From positions 26,982-90,981 of the forward strand of contig JBDOQK010000082.1 of the NCBI GenBank assembly GCA_040437565.1: a stretch of DNA of 64,000 nucleotides. The letters are read 5' to 3'. The translations under genes and the position numbers were made by a program. This document shows, one piece after another, positions 21,481 through 32,949 of the stretch (the first letter of the stretch is position 1; every line of letters starts with the position of its first letter). The notes under the pieces are model-generated. The model saw only the letters and a list, made by a program, of their open reading frames with translations. It was not told where the DNA came from and searched no databases. Source of the DNA: Albugo candida. Lineage: Eukaryota > Oomycota > Peronosporomycetes > Albuginales.

Positions 21481-21752
21481 CATTATTCTGAATGCGTGGA
21501 AGCGATTACGCGATCAAGACGATGTTACGTTTATCTTGCGAAATTTGGGGAGAAAAAGGCGTTGATTCCTCACTCAAACAGAAAACGTTCCAGCAGCAAC
21601 AGCAGTCCTATCGTATCCTTCAGCTACATATTGTGATGGATAGAATTAAGGCGCATCATCAGTTAGACTGAGCACTTTGGATATGTCAGGAATTGCTTTC
21701 TTGCTGTTACTAACAATTTGAGATGGTCAACATAACGACATTCACTGGACAC
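21481..21752. other. No recognisable gene
   Basis: Nothing beyond possible eroded remains of the ACT domain of the dehydrogenase. Confidence 0.4.
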
Positions 21753-22067
21753 CTCATTAGCAGTAGAGCGTTTATGTTTGGTGTAATTATTCTCAAAGTA
21801 CGCAAGTACGTTTGATAAGTATCTAGCTAAATACGCTGATCAATCCGAATTATGAATGATGAGTGTTTCAACAAATCCAAGCGCGTCTGAGTGATACAAT
21901 ATGATTATTGTCGCATTCCATTACTCGTTCGAATAGTAGCTTCATTCATACTGTCTTCGTGGTTTGAAGTATCGGATAAGCATGACTACGATTAAGTACG
22001 AGTTTGTCGTCAGATCGTAATCTCTAACATAATGATGAAGTCTACCCTGCCTTCCAATCCGAATCAG
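21753..22067. repeat. Segment repeated across a gap (left copy)
   Basis: Matches 22272-22607 almost base for base. The right copy has an extra 21-bp unit (TCACTCGTTCGAATAGTAGCT region duplicated) and a few substitutions, as expected for two haplotypes. Confidence 0.8.
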
Positions 22068-22167
22068 NNNNNNNNNNNNNNNNNNNNNNNNNNNNNNNNN
22101 NNNNNNNNNNNNNNNNNNNNNNNNNNNNNNNNNNNNNNNNNNNNNNNNNNNNNNNNNNNNNNNNNNN
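22068..22167. other. Scaffold gap (100 N)
   Basis: Undetermined bases flanked by near-identical sequence. Confidence 0.99.
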
Positions 22168-22266
22168 CACGAAACGTTTTTTATATGTATATATGTTATT
22201 TAAGATAGCCTAGGCAACTAGAGAAGTCAGTTTGTCTAATTCTAGTAATATAGACACCTTCAACTG
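22168..22266 (+). mobile_element. LINE-like element, 3' tail
   Basis: Contains AAGATAGCCTAGGCAACTAG and CTAGTAATATAGACACC, the tail seen at 54665-54732 and 14040-14112. It directly precedes the repeated segment at 22272, while the left copy at 21753 lacks it. This could be an insertion present on only one haplotype. Confidence 0.55.
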
Positions 22267-22271
22267 TACAG

Positions 22272-22607
22272 CTCATTAGCAGTAGAGCGTTTATGTTTGG
22301 TGTAATTATTCTCAAAGTACGCAAGTACGTTTGATAAGTATCTAGCTAAATACGCTGATCAATCCGAATGATGAATGATGAGTGTTTCAACAAATACAAG
22401 CGCGTCTGAGTGATACAATATGATTATTGTCGCATTCCATCACTCGTTCGAATAGTAGCTTCACTCGTTCGAATAGTAGCTTCATTCATACTGTCTTCGT
22501 GGTTTGAAGTATCGGATAAGCATGACTACGATTAAGTACGAGTTTGTCGTCAGATCGTAATCTCTAACATAATGATGAAGTCTACCCTGCCTTCCAATCC
22601 GAATCAG
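22272..22607. repeat. Segment repeated across a gap (right copy)
   Basis: Right-hand copy of 21753-22067. It contains a tandem pair of CACTCGTTCGAATAGTAGCT at about 22441-22482. Confidence 0.8.
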
Positions 22608-24390
22608 TTAAAGCATACATCACCCGGTATTATTAGTAAAGAACGTGATAATAGTGGAAGATGGTTATCAAGTGTCAATTTACTAAGCACTTACTAACTT
22701 ACTGACACTAATATTTTAACTCGCTTCTTCTGAGGAAGGCTCCGACTTTACATATGAATACAAAGAACTTTCACTAAGAGACACCGCGTTCTTTTAAGTG
22801 TATACTGTGAAGAGTGCTAAGTGTGTTCTTCTGCTCTTCTGGTCACCTGATATATTATGAAAATATCGACAGTATGACTGATATTAGATTGCATGATCGT
22901 ATGTTAACTGATCTGGTAACAAAAAGTATTTGAATTTGTTGCATTTGTGCCACGCTCCATCAGATGTACTTGTTGCACGGAATTGACCCTTTTTCAATCT
23001 TTTCCATGCTTACATTCAATCACCGGAGTAGAAAGACTGATTTCTTACGAGGACATTTCTGGAGCGAGTGGACCTTCGCAATTACGATCCACGTCATCGG
23101 CAAACACATCGACATCAATACTTTGCATGGATACATGAATCGGCATCCAGAAGTTACAAGCGAGCAATCCCAAATGTGGCAAATCGGTGTTAAATAACAA
23201 ACTAAACCCTTCAATACTCATCAATCTTTTCTTGTGCTCATTCAAACCCACTATCGTTATCGATTCAAAATCCAATCATACCAGCCACGATTTATCTGAC
23301 GCACCGTTTGAACAAAAATTATGATACCTTCGAGTCGTTTGCTAGGTTGCGCTTGTTACGGGCACGTCTTGATCGAACTATCTGGCTAATTGTGCCCTTC
23401 AAATCCAGCCCTTGGAACCATAACTGCTCTTACATGTTGAGAATTTGCAATGGCGATGTTAAGCTCAGCTAAGCTGCTTTTGAGGCCGTGATTACTGTCT
23501 GTGAGTGACATATATTCAGTGACGTAAAGTGTTGGGCTATTTGACCAGTTTTTATAGAGCAACGTGTTTAACTATTTATACGCTCGAGACATTCGCTATT
23601 ATTGCTATTGACAGAGTCTGCGCGTCGTAATATATCGATTCGCATTATCGCTTAGGCGATCTGATGGATAACCGATACGCCGGTTCTTCTTCATGTCTTC
23701 GATCCCTTCGTTCTGACCAGAGCACTTTCTAATAAGTGTACGATCTAACCTCTCCGCAAATTACTTTTTTTTTAATCAGACAAGAATATTGTTGCTCAAA
23801 TTCGTCTTTACTTTTATAAGATTTTGGATAGCAATGGGAAAGTGCTGTCTTGCATTCCTCAATCTCTTGATTATTGTATATGCAACAGTATTTTAAAGTG
23901 AGGTGCATCGAGTGAAAGAGCGCGATGAAGGCAGACACGATAATTCCGACTATCGGGAGTATGCTCAACGGAACAGCGGCAAAATGCTTTGTCAAGCGCA
24001 GCTTAGTTACTACTATCGATGAATTTAATCTTTCATATTGAGCAAGCGTTTGTGCCCGCAGACCTACAGATCCGGCTTCGTGGCCAATTTCGGAATCTCA
24101 CTGAAGCACAGTGTCGCGATGCGGAGACTTTATGAATTTCTTTCGGCAGTTGTGATTCAAGTACGGAACATGAGTGACATCGACTCTGTCTTCTAATTCA
24201 CGCAAGTCCTCAAGTATCTGATACGTGCCGAAGATGAGTCTCGTCGTTGCTCGTTTGTTAGTTAGCCAATATATGTCGCATACGACTTCAAGCGTTCACA
24301 TTTTGGCGTATGGAGTTCAAAGCGCACGCAATGATTTCGTCGACCAGAAAGGAGTACTTATCAACGCTATGAGCATCCTTAACCCGAGCT
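22608..24390. other. No firm gene; two weak minus-strand frames
   Basis: A minus frame at 23045-23275 (77 codons, no ATG at its head) and one at 23729-23995 (88 codons, no ATG, hydrophobic LSILPIVGIIVSAFIALF segment and six cysteines) are open but have no recognisable family and no conserved copy. The second could be an exon of a small membrane or secreted protein. I do not call either. Confidence 0.3.
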
Positions 24391-24399
24391 AATGGAAAT

Positions 24400-27300
24400 G
24401 GACAATGTGCATGTAGTGTCACGAGAAGAGTGCTCTCAACAAGTTGTGCTTTTATTGCAAGAAACCAGGACATCGATTCGTAGAGTGTCCGATAAGGCCA
24501 CGGACTCGAACAGATCGTTAATGTTCGATATACAAGTGAAGAGATTGACGAAGCTATCTCGTATGATCACTTTACGGTCAAGTTGGTACAAGTCAATTTG
24601 GTCAATAAGCCTCCATATTTGTTGCGAAAGACCGGTAATATTGATGGCACATCAATTAAGAACCTGCTGGACTGTGTGGCATCAACAAATGTGATTCGCC
24701 CGGACTTGGATTCCAGCGTTATCAGTACGCAACGAGGCTAGTTAAAGGGGTTTGATGGTCCCCTTTCCTCTACGTCTGAGCTAGCGACGGTTGAGTTGAC
24801 AGTGGATACAAGCGAAGGGGAGGTACTGAACATGAAGTTCATGGAGACTCATATGGATGTGGATCAGGATGTGATTTTTGGTCCTCCGTGGTTTTGAGAA
24901 TACGCCCCGCAATTTGACTGGACCTCAGGCCAATCTGTTCTACTGACTCAGCCCAGCACAAGTGGACAAGAAGTCTCAGCGTTGTTAGTACAGAACTCAA
25001 GTGACATCGTGGCCAGGCCAGGCGGACAACCGTGCAGAGTATATGCGCCCAGGAACGAATACGCATAGGTGTTTTTGGTCAAGTTTTGTTCTGTAAAGTG
25101 AACTGCAATGTCCCGGGTTTGTTTTCGGCCTTTGCAACGAGAACGCCGATGTCCTTCCAGCGAAGCTCCCAGACGGACTACCACCGGCACGTCCGACGTG
25201 TAAATGAAAACAAATGCGATTCCGAGTCCAAATCGCCGTTTCGTTAATTCAAGACCGAGCAAGAAGCCCTTGAAACATTCGTTGCGGAAAACCTGTTGTT
25301 GGTCGAAGTTTTAAATTCGCCATGACTGTTAACATATTCGGAATCGCAAAGAAAGACCCCGTGACGTAACAGGCTCCACCCAATGTCAAGTAACGTTGGT
25401 TGGGAAACAGCTCAAGCCAATTCGCTAGGTCATCGATTATCGCTTCGTTCATAGCTAGATCAAAATCCCTCAAGTTACGCTTCCTCTCATAGAGGAGCTT
25501 TTTTGTAGGATGGCACGGCACGCAGTGTTTACGGTGATTGGATTACCACAAGGCGACCACCAGATGCTCGTCAAGTTCTTGTCGCCATTAAAGTCCATTT
25601 AGAGCGCACAAGGAGACATACCGGTAGTGCGTCGCACCAGTAGGATTGACGGGAATGCCGGGTGTGTGGTCACGCTTTATAAGCTGGTTGTTTGACAAGT
25701 TTGACGTCGTAGTTGTCTACCTTGATGACATCGGCATTTTCTCAAAGACGAACGAAGAACACAAACACAGTTGTGCGAGGTGTTCACATGTTTTCGCCCA
25801 GGAAAAGCTATATTTCTTTGCCAGGAAAAGCTATATGCACATCAAAACAAATGCTTCTTCGAAAAAAAAAGTATCGAGTTCCTAGGCCACACAGTCTCCA
25901 AGGATGGCTGAAGCGTCGACAAGCGTAAGACATTGGCAATTGATACAATGGCCACACCGACCACGCGAAAGAGATTATTTCGTTTTCTAGATCTTGCCGG
26001 TCACTACAGGCGCTTCTATGCTATCTTGCTAATAAAGCATTTCTTTTTCTTAAGCGAACTGATAAAGAAGGAAGTATCTTCTGAGTGGTCGGATGATCAG
26101 GACGAAGCATATTGACGAAGAAACGCGCGCCACAACAAGCACCTGTTCTTCGGCTGCTGGACTTTGCGAGCAAATATATCGTCACAACGGACGCGTCGGG
26201 ATTTTGCATGGATGGAGTCCGATCTCAGCTTACAAATGCAGCGGATTATTCTATCGCTGTTTTCTCCAAAAGTTTGGTATACATAAAAAACGGTGGCCGG
26301 CACACGAGCAAGCATTACTTGCGATCAATACAGCTCTCGCAAAATGGCGCGATTAACTCCATGGCCGATCGTTTGATCTCTATATCGACAACACGACGTG
26401 CCATTGGATGCTTCACCCTCCAAAAAGCTCGCCAAAAATGGCGCAAATGCTGAACTTTTTCTCCCAGTTTGCTTTTACGCTGCATCACGTCAAAGCTACT
26501 TCCAAAGTCTTCGCCGACGGACTGGCCGGTCTGGGAGTTGTCAGTTTAACTACCTGGAAGTTTGATTGTCGATAACTTCAATTAAATGACTGCTGACCTG
26601 TATGCGCTCGCTAAGACGTCAATCTTCGACGTCATGGTCTGGACATGGCTGTCTATGCTTGCTTCCACGAACCGATCAGTACCTTCAACTCGACGTGCGA
26701 AACTTAAAGGGGGTTGATAGAGGGCATCAGGTTGGTGTACCTCAACTGCAACAGCGACAAATTCACGATCAGGTCCATCACATCAATTTCATCATTTTAA
26801 ACACCCACCTCGCGTCTATACAAAGAAGGCGTTTATGAGAGGCTACACCAAGGACAGCGAATTCATGGGGGAGTGAAACTCGAATCACGAAAATTACGTG
26901 CTGCGTAGTGGATTCCGGTATGTCAAGACGGTTAACGCGGTCAAGAGGATGTGTGTTCTGGCATACGATAGACTTATCACCGCCAATTCGGTGAACTTCT
27001 CGATGGAAACACTGCCTTGTGTGTGTTGAGCACAACTGAAGGTGGCGCAATGATACAACTGGCCAACCTTGAACAAAGCTGCGGTACACGCACGCGATGG
27101 AAAAATAGCACGCTCAAGAATAATCGCAAGCTCATGTCAATCCCTGTCCCTGAAAGTGCTGGAAATTATTTCTATGGACTTTGTAACGGGCCTACCGGTG
27201 TTGGGAGGATTCGATGCTATCATGACAGTGGTCGATAAACTGTCGGAGCGCTTCCGATATGCTGCTACACACACGAACTCCGATACACCAAAAGTCGGAA

Positions 27301-28380
27301 AACATATTCTTGATGTCGTCGTACGTCATTACGGACTACGAAAGGTCACCATCAGTGATCGAGATCCAAAGTTCACTTCAAACCTTTGGAAGTCTATAAT
27401 GGCCATTATGTGCTTGAAGCGTTCAATGACGACAGCACACCGCGCTTGCTGACGGTCAGACTGAGCGACAAATTTGATTTTGAAAGATGCGCTATGCTGC
27501 ATGGTGACGTACCAGGATGACGACGGGTCAACACAATTCGGAACTATCGAGTTTGCTTATGCAAACCCTGGTGAGGAAGTCCCCAGAGCGATCACCTTTG
27601 GAGATTGTTACAGCGCGACAGGTCAGCAATACTATTTTCTGGACGTTTCAGTGGCGCCGGAAAGAAACACCCTGTAGCCGAGTACGCACGATACTTTGCA
27701 GATAAAGGGCAAAAGATCATCAAACTCGTGCAGATCAACTTGGCCAAGGCTCAAGAAAACAAAAAGACTACTACGACAAGAAGAGCAGTAATGTGACATT
27801 TAATGCTAGAGACATGGTCAATCAGACACGTCAAGCTACGTCACCACAAAAGAGGACACGGAACAACAAAGAGTACGCTTTAAACGAAGAAGATCGGAGC
27901 ATTTTAGATAAGATAAATGACCAACAACTATGCGGCCAAGCTTGCGCTGCTACGAAGCCTAGGCAAGTTGCACCCCAATTTAACATCGAATTGTAAGGCC
28001 ATTTCGTCCCGAGGCCGAGGGGATTCAGCAATCGCCCGGTCCCAAAAGCAGTGCCGGTTTTCCGCGCCGAGGAAATCCGTAGCGAGCTGTACATTGTAGA
28101 AGATCTGGTCAAGAAACGTGTCTACAACAAAAAGCCTGAGTGGGTTGTTAAGGCCATGAACTTCAATATCACGAGTGTACCTGGGAAAACGAAAAGAACA
28201 TTCGGCATGTGGAGCATTGGCGGGACCTAGTACTCGCCTTCATGATTCGCCAATGCGAACTCCGTTCGGTGAGGATGTAGGACACGACAGCATGCGAAAG
28301 ACGGTACATGAATACGCAGGTGATAACGTCATTTGGGATCAGGTAAATAATACAGTTAAGGAGTCAGTAGGGTTAAATTA
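24400..28380 (+). mobile_element. Gypsy-type LTR retrotransposon fossil
   Basis: Parts appear in Gypsy order: a gag zinc knuckle (CFYCKKPGHRFVEC, about 24445-24490), an aspartic-protease-like segment (LLDCGASTNVI, about 24660-24700), reverse transcriptase with the downstream IEFLGHTVS motif (about 25500-25920), RNase H region (about 25930-26450), integrase core (MDFVTGLPVLGGFDAIMTVV and ISDRDPKFTS, about 27170-27380) and a chromodomain-like end (KKPEWVVKAMNF, about 28125-28160). It has well over a dozen breaks. No LTR pair was found at its ends, so its true limits and age are uncertain. Confidence 0.8.
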
Positions 28381-29016
28381 GCACACGGTTGTGAACTAAG
28401 AACCTCATTGAAGTTAATTACGTTTTTACCAGCTCGGACGCTACACTTGTGGTCGAGTCGATCTGCGTTGTCATTGGGCTTTCGTGCTTATTTTTATGAT
28501 TAAATTGCAAGTATCAAGTGTGTACATTGTTATCTGTCGAGTACAATCTCAGTATTACACCAAGAAGAGACATGTCGACGTATCGTAGTCGGTCAGCTTT
28601 TGGCCTGCCGTTGCATCACTTGCAATAAGAAAGCGACACCAGTTTGTGTCTTGTATTTTATGGTAGAGACGCAAGGCTAAAAGCCCTTATAAACAGTCGT
28701 GGAAGAAATGCTGCGAATTTTTACTTGATAACATGACCAAAACCTCTTATTCTCCATCTACAGTACAATGCCATGAGATTATATATGTCAAGGTCAATAA
28801 CCGTGATGCTGTGAATTGTTCACGACTTCTGTCAGCAGCGCTCCAGTTAAACCATTTGACTTTGTAATCAATGGTCCAGGAGGTAGTACATGCTTAAGCT
28901 GTATTGCGTTTTCTAGATGATTTCGACTGGCAGTCGCCCAGTCTAACGGTCGAGCTGTCAGATAGAGCATTCGTATTTGTAACTCATGCAGTTTTGTGAA
29001 AAATTGGCATGTTCAC
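28381..29016. other. No recognisable gene
   Basis: May include Gypsy 3' non-coding DNA. I see no reading frame, repeat or RNA gene in it. Confidence 0.4.
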
Positions 29017-29400
29017 CTATGCAGATAATAGTATTGTCCTAATCGAAGCGTACGAATATGGCCCTCCACATCGCTTACGGTGAGTGTTCCATCCATTCTT
29101 AGGGATGCCACACATATAGCCTGCATTCAACATATCGGATACAACACGCTGATTTTTGGTAATGTTTAAAGCGAACATAATTTTCATTATCTTTATAAAG
29201 CTCAACGTGATCGAATGCATCGATTGGAGGCGTTAGGGAGCCTTCAAGTACTCTGTATGATGGTCTCCCACCCTCAAAGTGACAAGCAATGACGATAGCG
29301 TGCATGTATCCATCTGCTTCTCCACTTTGGTCACTCGCGTTCTTGCGTCCAGAAGCGATTCTCTCGTCTCTTTGGTCGCTTTTTTAGGATGCATCCACAT
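29017..29400 (-). pseudogene. Unidentified coding remnant
   Basis: Two overlapping minus frames read as one degraded protein: ASDQSGEADGYMHAIVIACH with EGGRPSYRVLEGSLTPP, then after a shift near 29165 RVVSDMLNAGYMCGIPKNGW. The pattern of a good frame up to a shift and a good frame after it suggests a former gene or transposon protein. No family was recognised. Confidence 0.3.
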
Positions 29401-31125
29401 GCTTTGAAGATATCCTGATGATACTGATAATACGGACAGTAGAATGAGGCGTCTTCAGAACTGAAAATAACCTGCTCAACCTAACCCAAATTCAACAGCC
29501 ATAGACCAGGCTATGTTGTATAAATAAAATCCAGACAATCGTATTCGTCAATTCCGAGAGAAAATAGATGGATAAAAAATACATGGGATCGGTGAAACCT
29601 CGGATACAGAGGTGATGTTGTTTAGGAGCATGCTCCAAATCACCGACTCATTTCTGGTTTAGATCTGAATACCTGCGACAGCATTTTCTGATGTAATTAT
29701 TCACGTTTGCCTTTTGTATTCCCTATCTACTCTTCCTTTCCCCCCAACCACGGGAACGATCTTCTCTGATACATCGTCAGGCCATAATGATAGTGCGTGT
29801 CGTCAAAAATGCAGGTGTCGGTAAAAATAAAAGAGAATGATCGTATCAATTAGACAGTTCTTCTTTTGGTCATCGCGGTTATTTACATATTCGCTGAAAA
29901 TTGCATATTAGGACGACTTTTGCCGATGGCGTGGGGTAGTTAGTTACGATGCAATCTGACCTTTTCGACCAGGAATAGGTATTCGTGAGGATGAACGCAT
30001 TGAGGCTTGATGCGATGATGAGAGGAATAGCCACTTTTGACTATACATTTCAAGATTTGCAGGTCTTGCCCCTCTAATTAGAATGTACCATACTGAAGGC
30101 TTTTCTGATATATCTTAGTTTTCTTCTTGTCACTATGTATCACAAATCACCCTAGCCTTTAGAAAAAAACTGGCAACCGCCGTGGCATTGATGTGCTACT
30201 AACCTTGAAGATATGCATGGTTGTTTTTCCTCATAGGTCCAAAACTTATTTAATGTAGTCAAACGAAAAGGGAATCCAGAGATCTACGGGTTGTCAGCAA
30301 GCGAACACAAAGAAAATTGAAGTACGGTGTAAGGAAGTCCATAGAGGCGTATTTTTCAAGTGGACTCACATGATGTGCCCTTCTTTTACATGCTTGGATT
30401 GTAGGTAATCCTATTCAAATGATGAACTTTATCTGACGAAATTGCGTCGTCTTGAGAGAACTGCCAGCCGACATTATTTTTCCAGACTTTTTGAAAATAT
30501 CTGAGTCAATATTTTATATGATGGAATATCGGCTCTTTACATTCATTCACCATAATCGAAGCGGCTTCGTCGATTCTTTGATAATAATCTACGAAAATCT
30601 ACCGACGCGATTATAATCCAAGTCAAAAACATAGCGATCATAGACCAAATATTGATTGAGCAAAAAAGTTGCTTGTCGTGCAAGGATGGGGCTGTATTGA
30701 GGCAACGAACGAGCTTCTTCTAATTTTAGATTCGCCAACTTTTATCCGAACTTGAGATCAGTGATACATGCCAGTGTTATCTATCAACGACGTGAGGACG
30801 AAGGATGTGATAAGAATGGAGAGGAGGACATAATAGCTCTTATTGTCCACTTGGTGGGTCAGTTATCTCACTATGTCATTAGTTGAACTCTCTAATGATG
30901 CAGACAATGTGTAACGCCAAGAGAAGATTATCTGTAAACAAACCATTCCGATCAAATATCACAACAAGAAAGAAGGCCGTAAGATTAGTACATACAGTAT
31001 TCTTGTTGTATGAGTCGAATATTTTCAAAACATAGGTATTGATATCCCCGCAACTAATTGATACCCCCACACCTTTTTATTTTTAAATCACATCTCTATT
31101 GCAAATTTGAATCACATCAAGTATA
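29401..31125. other. No recognisable gene
   Basis: AT-rich DNA with no frame above about 60 codons. At 31040-31075 two short GAT-A-CCCC(G/C)CA words precede the inverted-repeat element, possibly a broken relative of it. Confidence 0.4.
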
Positions 31126-31835
31126 CTTGAATTATTACTCCCACAACTCTTTTGAATAATACATGAAAAATTGTTGCTCCCGCAGCTTCTGTCAAGATAT
31201 GAATCATCATATACCAACGCCGAAAACAAAATGTATTGTGAGAAAATTTTGTGAAAAAAATATTTGGTTTTTACTAAAGCTGGTCTGGATCTGATCTAGC
31301 CAAAATTTGCGTTCCTCACAGGCGGTGCGGCACTGCCCAATTGCATCTACCTGATTTTGCATCAGTTTGCAGTTGAACAACTTGCGAATGATTACTTTCT
31401 ACATGAAGAAATGTTATCTCCATACCATTTGCTACTGTGGTATGAGGTGTAAAATAAGTTCCAGATCCATCTTCTGTCAAAAAAACACTGCCTCTGAAGA
31501 GCAGGTAGCTACAACAATAGCGAATTTAGAAGTAGCAAACCAGTTGGTCACTGATATTGGTCCATTGCTTTCCCATATCGTCTTGTTTTTCATTTCATCA
31601 CAATATTTGTAAAAAATGCACTGACAAAGCACCTTACGTTTTTGGTGAACTTACAGCAAATCAGAGCTCAGAGAATACCGGCTTGAAGCCTTACTGTTAT
31701 ACGTAGAATGTTTCGACTGGAAAGCCGATCACAGTTATAACATAATGTGTCTTAGCCAATCACAAATATGATCTCGACTAAAATTTTGAGAGCGACAATT
31801 ATGGTTCAAATAAGTTGCGGGAGTAATAATTCAAG
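31126..31835. mobile_element. Non-autonomous TIR element (mariner-type MITE candidate), 710 bp
   Basis: The left end starts CTTGAATTATTACTCCC and the right end is its reverse complement. The inverted repeats extend about 31 bp with three mismatches. TA dinucleotides lie just outside both ends (31124-31125 and 31836-31837), as expected for Tc1/mariner target duplication. The inside has an 81-codon plus frame (31367-31612) without a transposase motif. Inference: a non-autonomous element mobilised in trans. Confidence 0.55.
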
Positions 31836-31891
31836 TAGGCATGATGAAATCTGGAAAAATGTTCAGGGATTTCAATGCCCTTATATATTTA

Positions 31892-32941
31892 GGGATTTCC
31901 TAAACTCACCCTCGCTTTTTCCTAAATTCACCCAGCCATTTTCTAGCCAACCATACTTCATCATTTTAGCCAACCGGATCTACTGAATTTGGCGATGGTA
32001 AGTTGAAGATCTCCACTGGTAGAGGATCACCATCTCGAGAAGAGTCGTAGGCAGTGATTGGCATAGAGAGACATAAAATAGTTGCTTAGGAGCTCCCAAT
32101 ATACCTTTTAAATAACAATTTGTTGTGTGCGACCTTTTGTGCGATTTTCAATAGTGGTAGCAATTGTTAGAAGGGATGTCAACATTAAAAAAATACATCG
32201 GTAAAAATTCAGGGGATTCGTTGTCTGTTTACAATAGGAACAGGCTTTCTTGTGCAAATCAATTGAAGAAAATTCAAATACCAATGCAGTTCAAAGCATT
32301 TGCGTGGATACATCACATTGGAAATCCAATGTAACATAGAGTTTGACGAGAGATCTCGAAGCATACATTGGATATAGCCCGCAGCGACAATAGCGAACTA
32401 CCAAGGAACACTTACACCGGTGTACATCAGCAGACCCTGGGCATACCATGTGGACATAATTTTAATCAGCTGATTCAACACAACACACCACTTGCAAAAG
32501 AAGACGTTGACTCGCAATGGTAACTCAAGCAGGAAACCTCTATCAACCTGGAGCTACCTCATCGGCAATTTCACAGTTACAATTCAATCCGTAAACAAGT
32601 GAACACAAACACAACAATCCCAGATCCTCCAACAAATCAGGGGAAGAGGCAGGCCATCAAGCTCACGCAATCATTCAACCCAAAGAGATCTTTCAGCTTT
32701 TAGATATGTCCAGGCAGAAAGTCAAACTTGTATTTCTAAATCCACAAACCCGTCGCCTTCCAAGATGAAGTATTTGTCAAGCAACAGGACATAATGCGAG
32801 AAGTTGCAGGCTGCGTCCTGCATCAAGTTCCACTTTTAATCAAATCAGTCAAAAATGGCTTGCTGAAGTGATGAAGTATGATTGGCTAAACAATGAATGG
32901 GGTGAGTTTAGGAGAAAGCGAGGGTGAGTTTAGGAATTCCC
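31892..32941. mobile_element. Non-autonomous TIR element, 1050 bp, with 8-bp target duplication
   Basis: Inverted repeats of about 80 bp (31892-31970 and 32862-32941) start GGGAWTTCCTAAACTCACCC and run through CTTCATCA. They are flanked by an exact 8-bp direct repeat TATATTTA (31884-31891 and 32942-32949). An 8-bp duplication fits hAT, P or Merlin superfamilies; such long inverted repeats are also common in Mutator-like elements, which normally make 9 bp. There is no transposase. The interior holds a Copia LTR (31972-32153) and about 700 bp of unidentified sequence with a short plus frame from 32518. Confidence 0.7.
31972..32153 (+). repeat. Solo or orphan Copia LTR (family 1)
   Basis: Matches the LTRs at 2548-2733 and 4601-4767 (shared GGATCTACTGA, AGTTGAAGA, CAATATACCTTTTAAA, GCGATTTTCAATAG). 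No matching second LTR is seen nearby. It lies inside the TIR element, directly after its left inverted repeat. Confidence 0.65.
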
Positions 32942-32949
32942 TATATTTA

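Noticed and set aside
23729-23995. Small cysteine-containing membrane or secreted protein
   Set aside because: The hydrophobic segment and cysteines are suggestive, but there is no ATG, no second copy and no family. Kept only as a note in the region entry.
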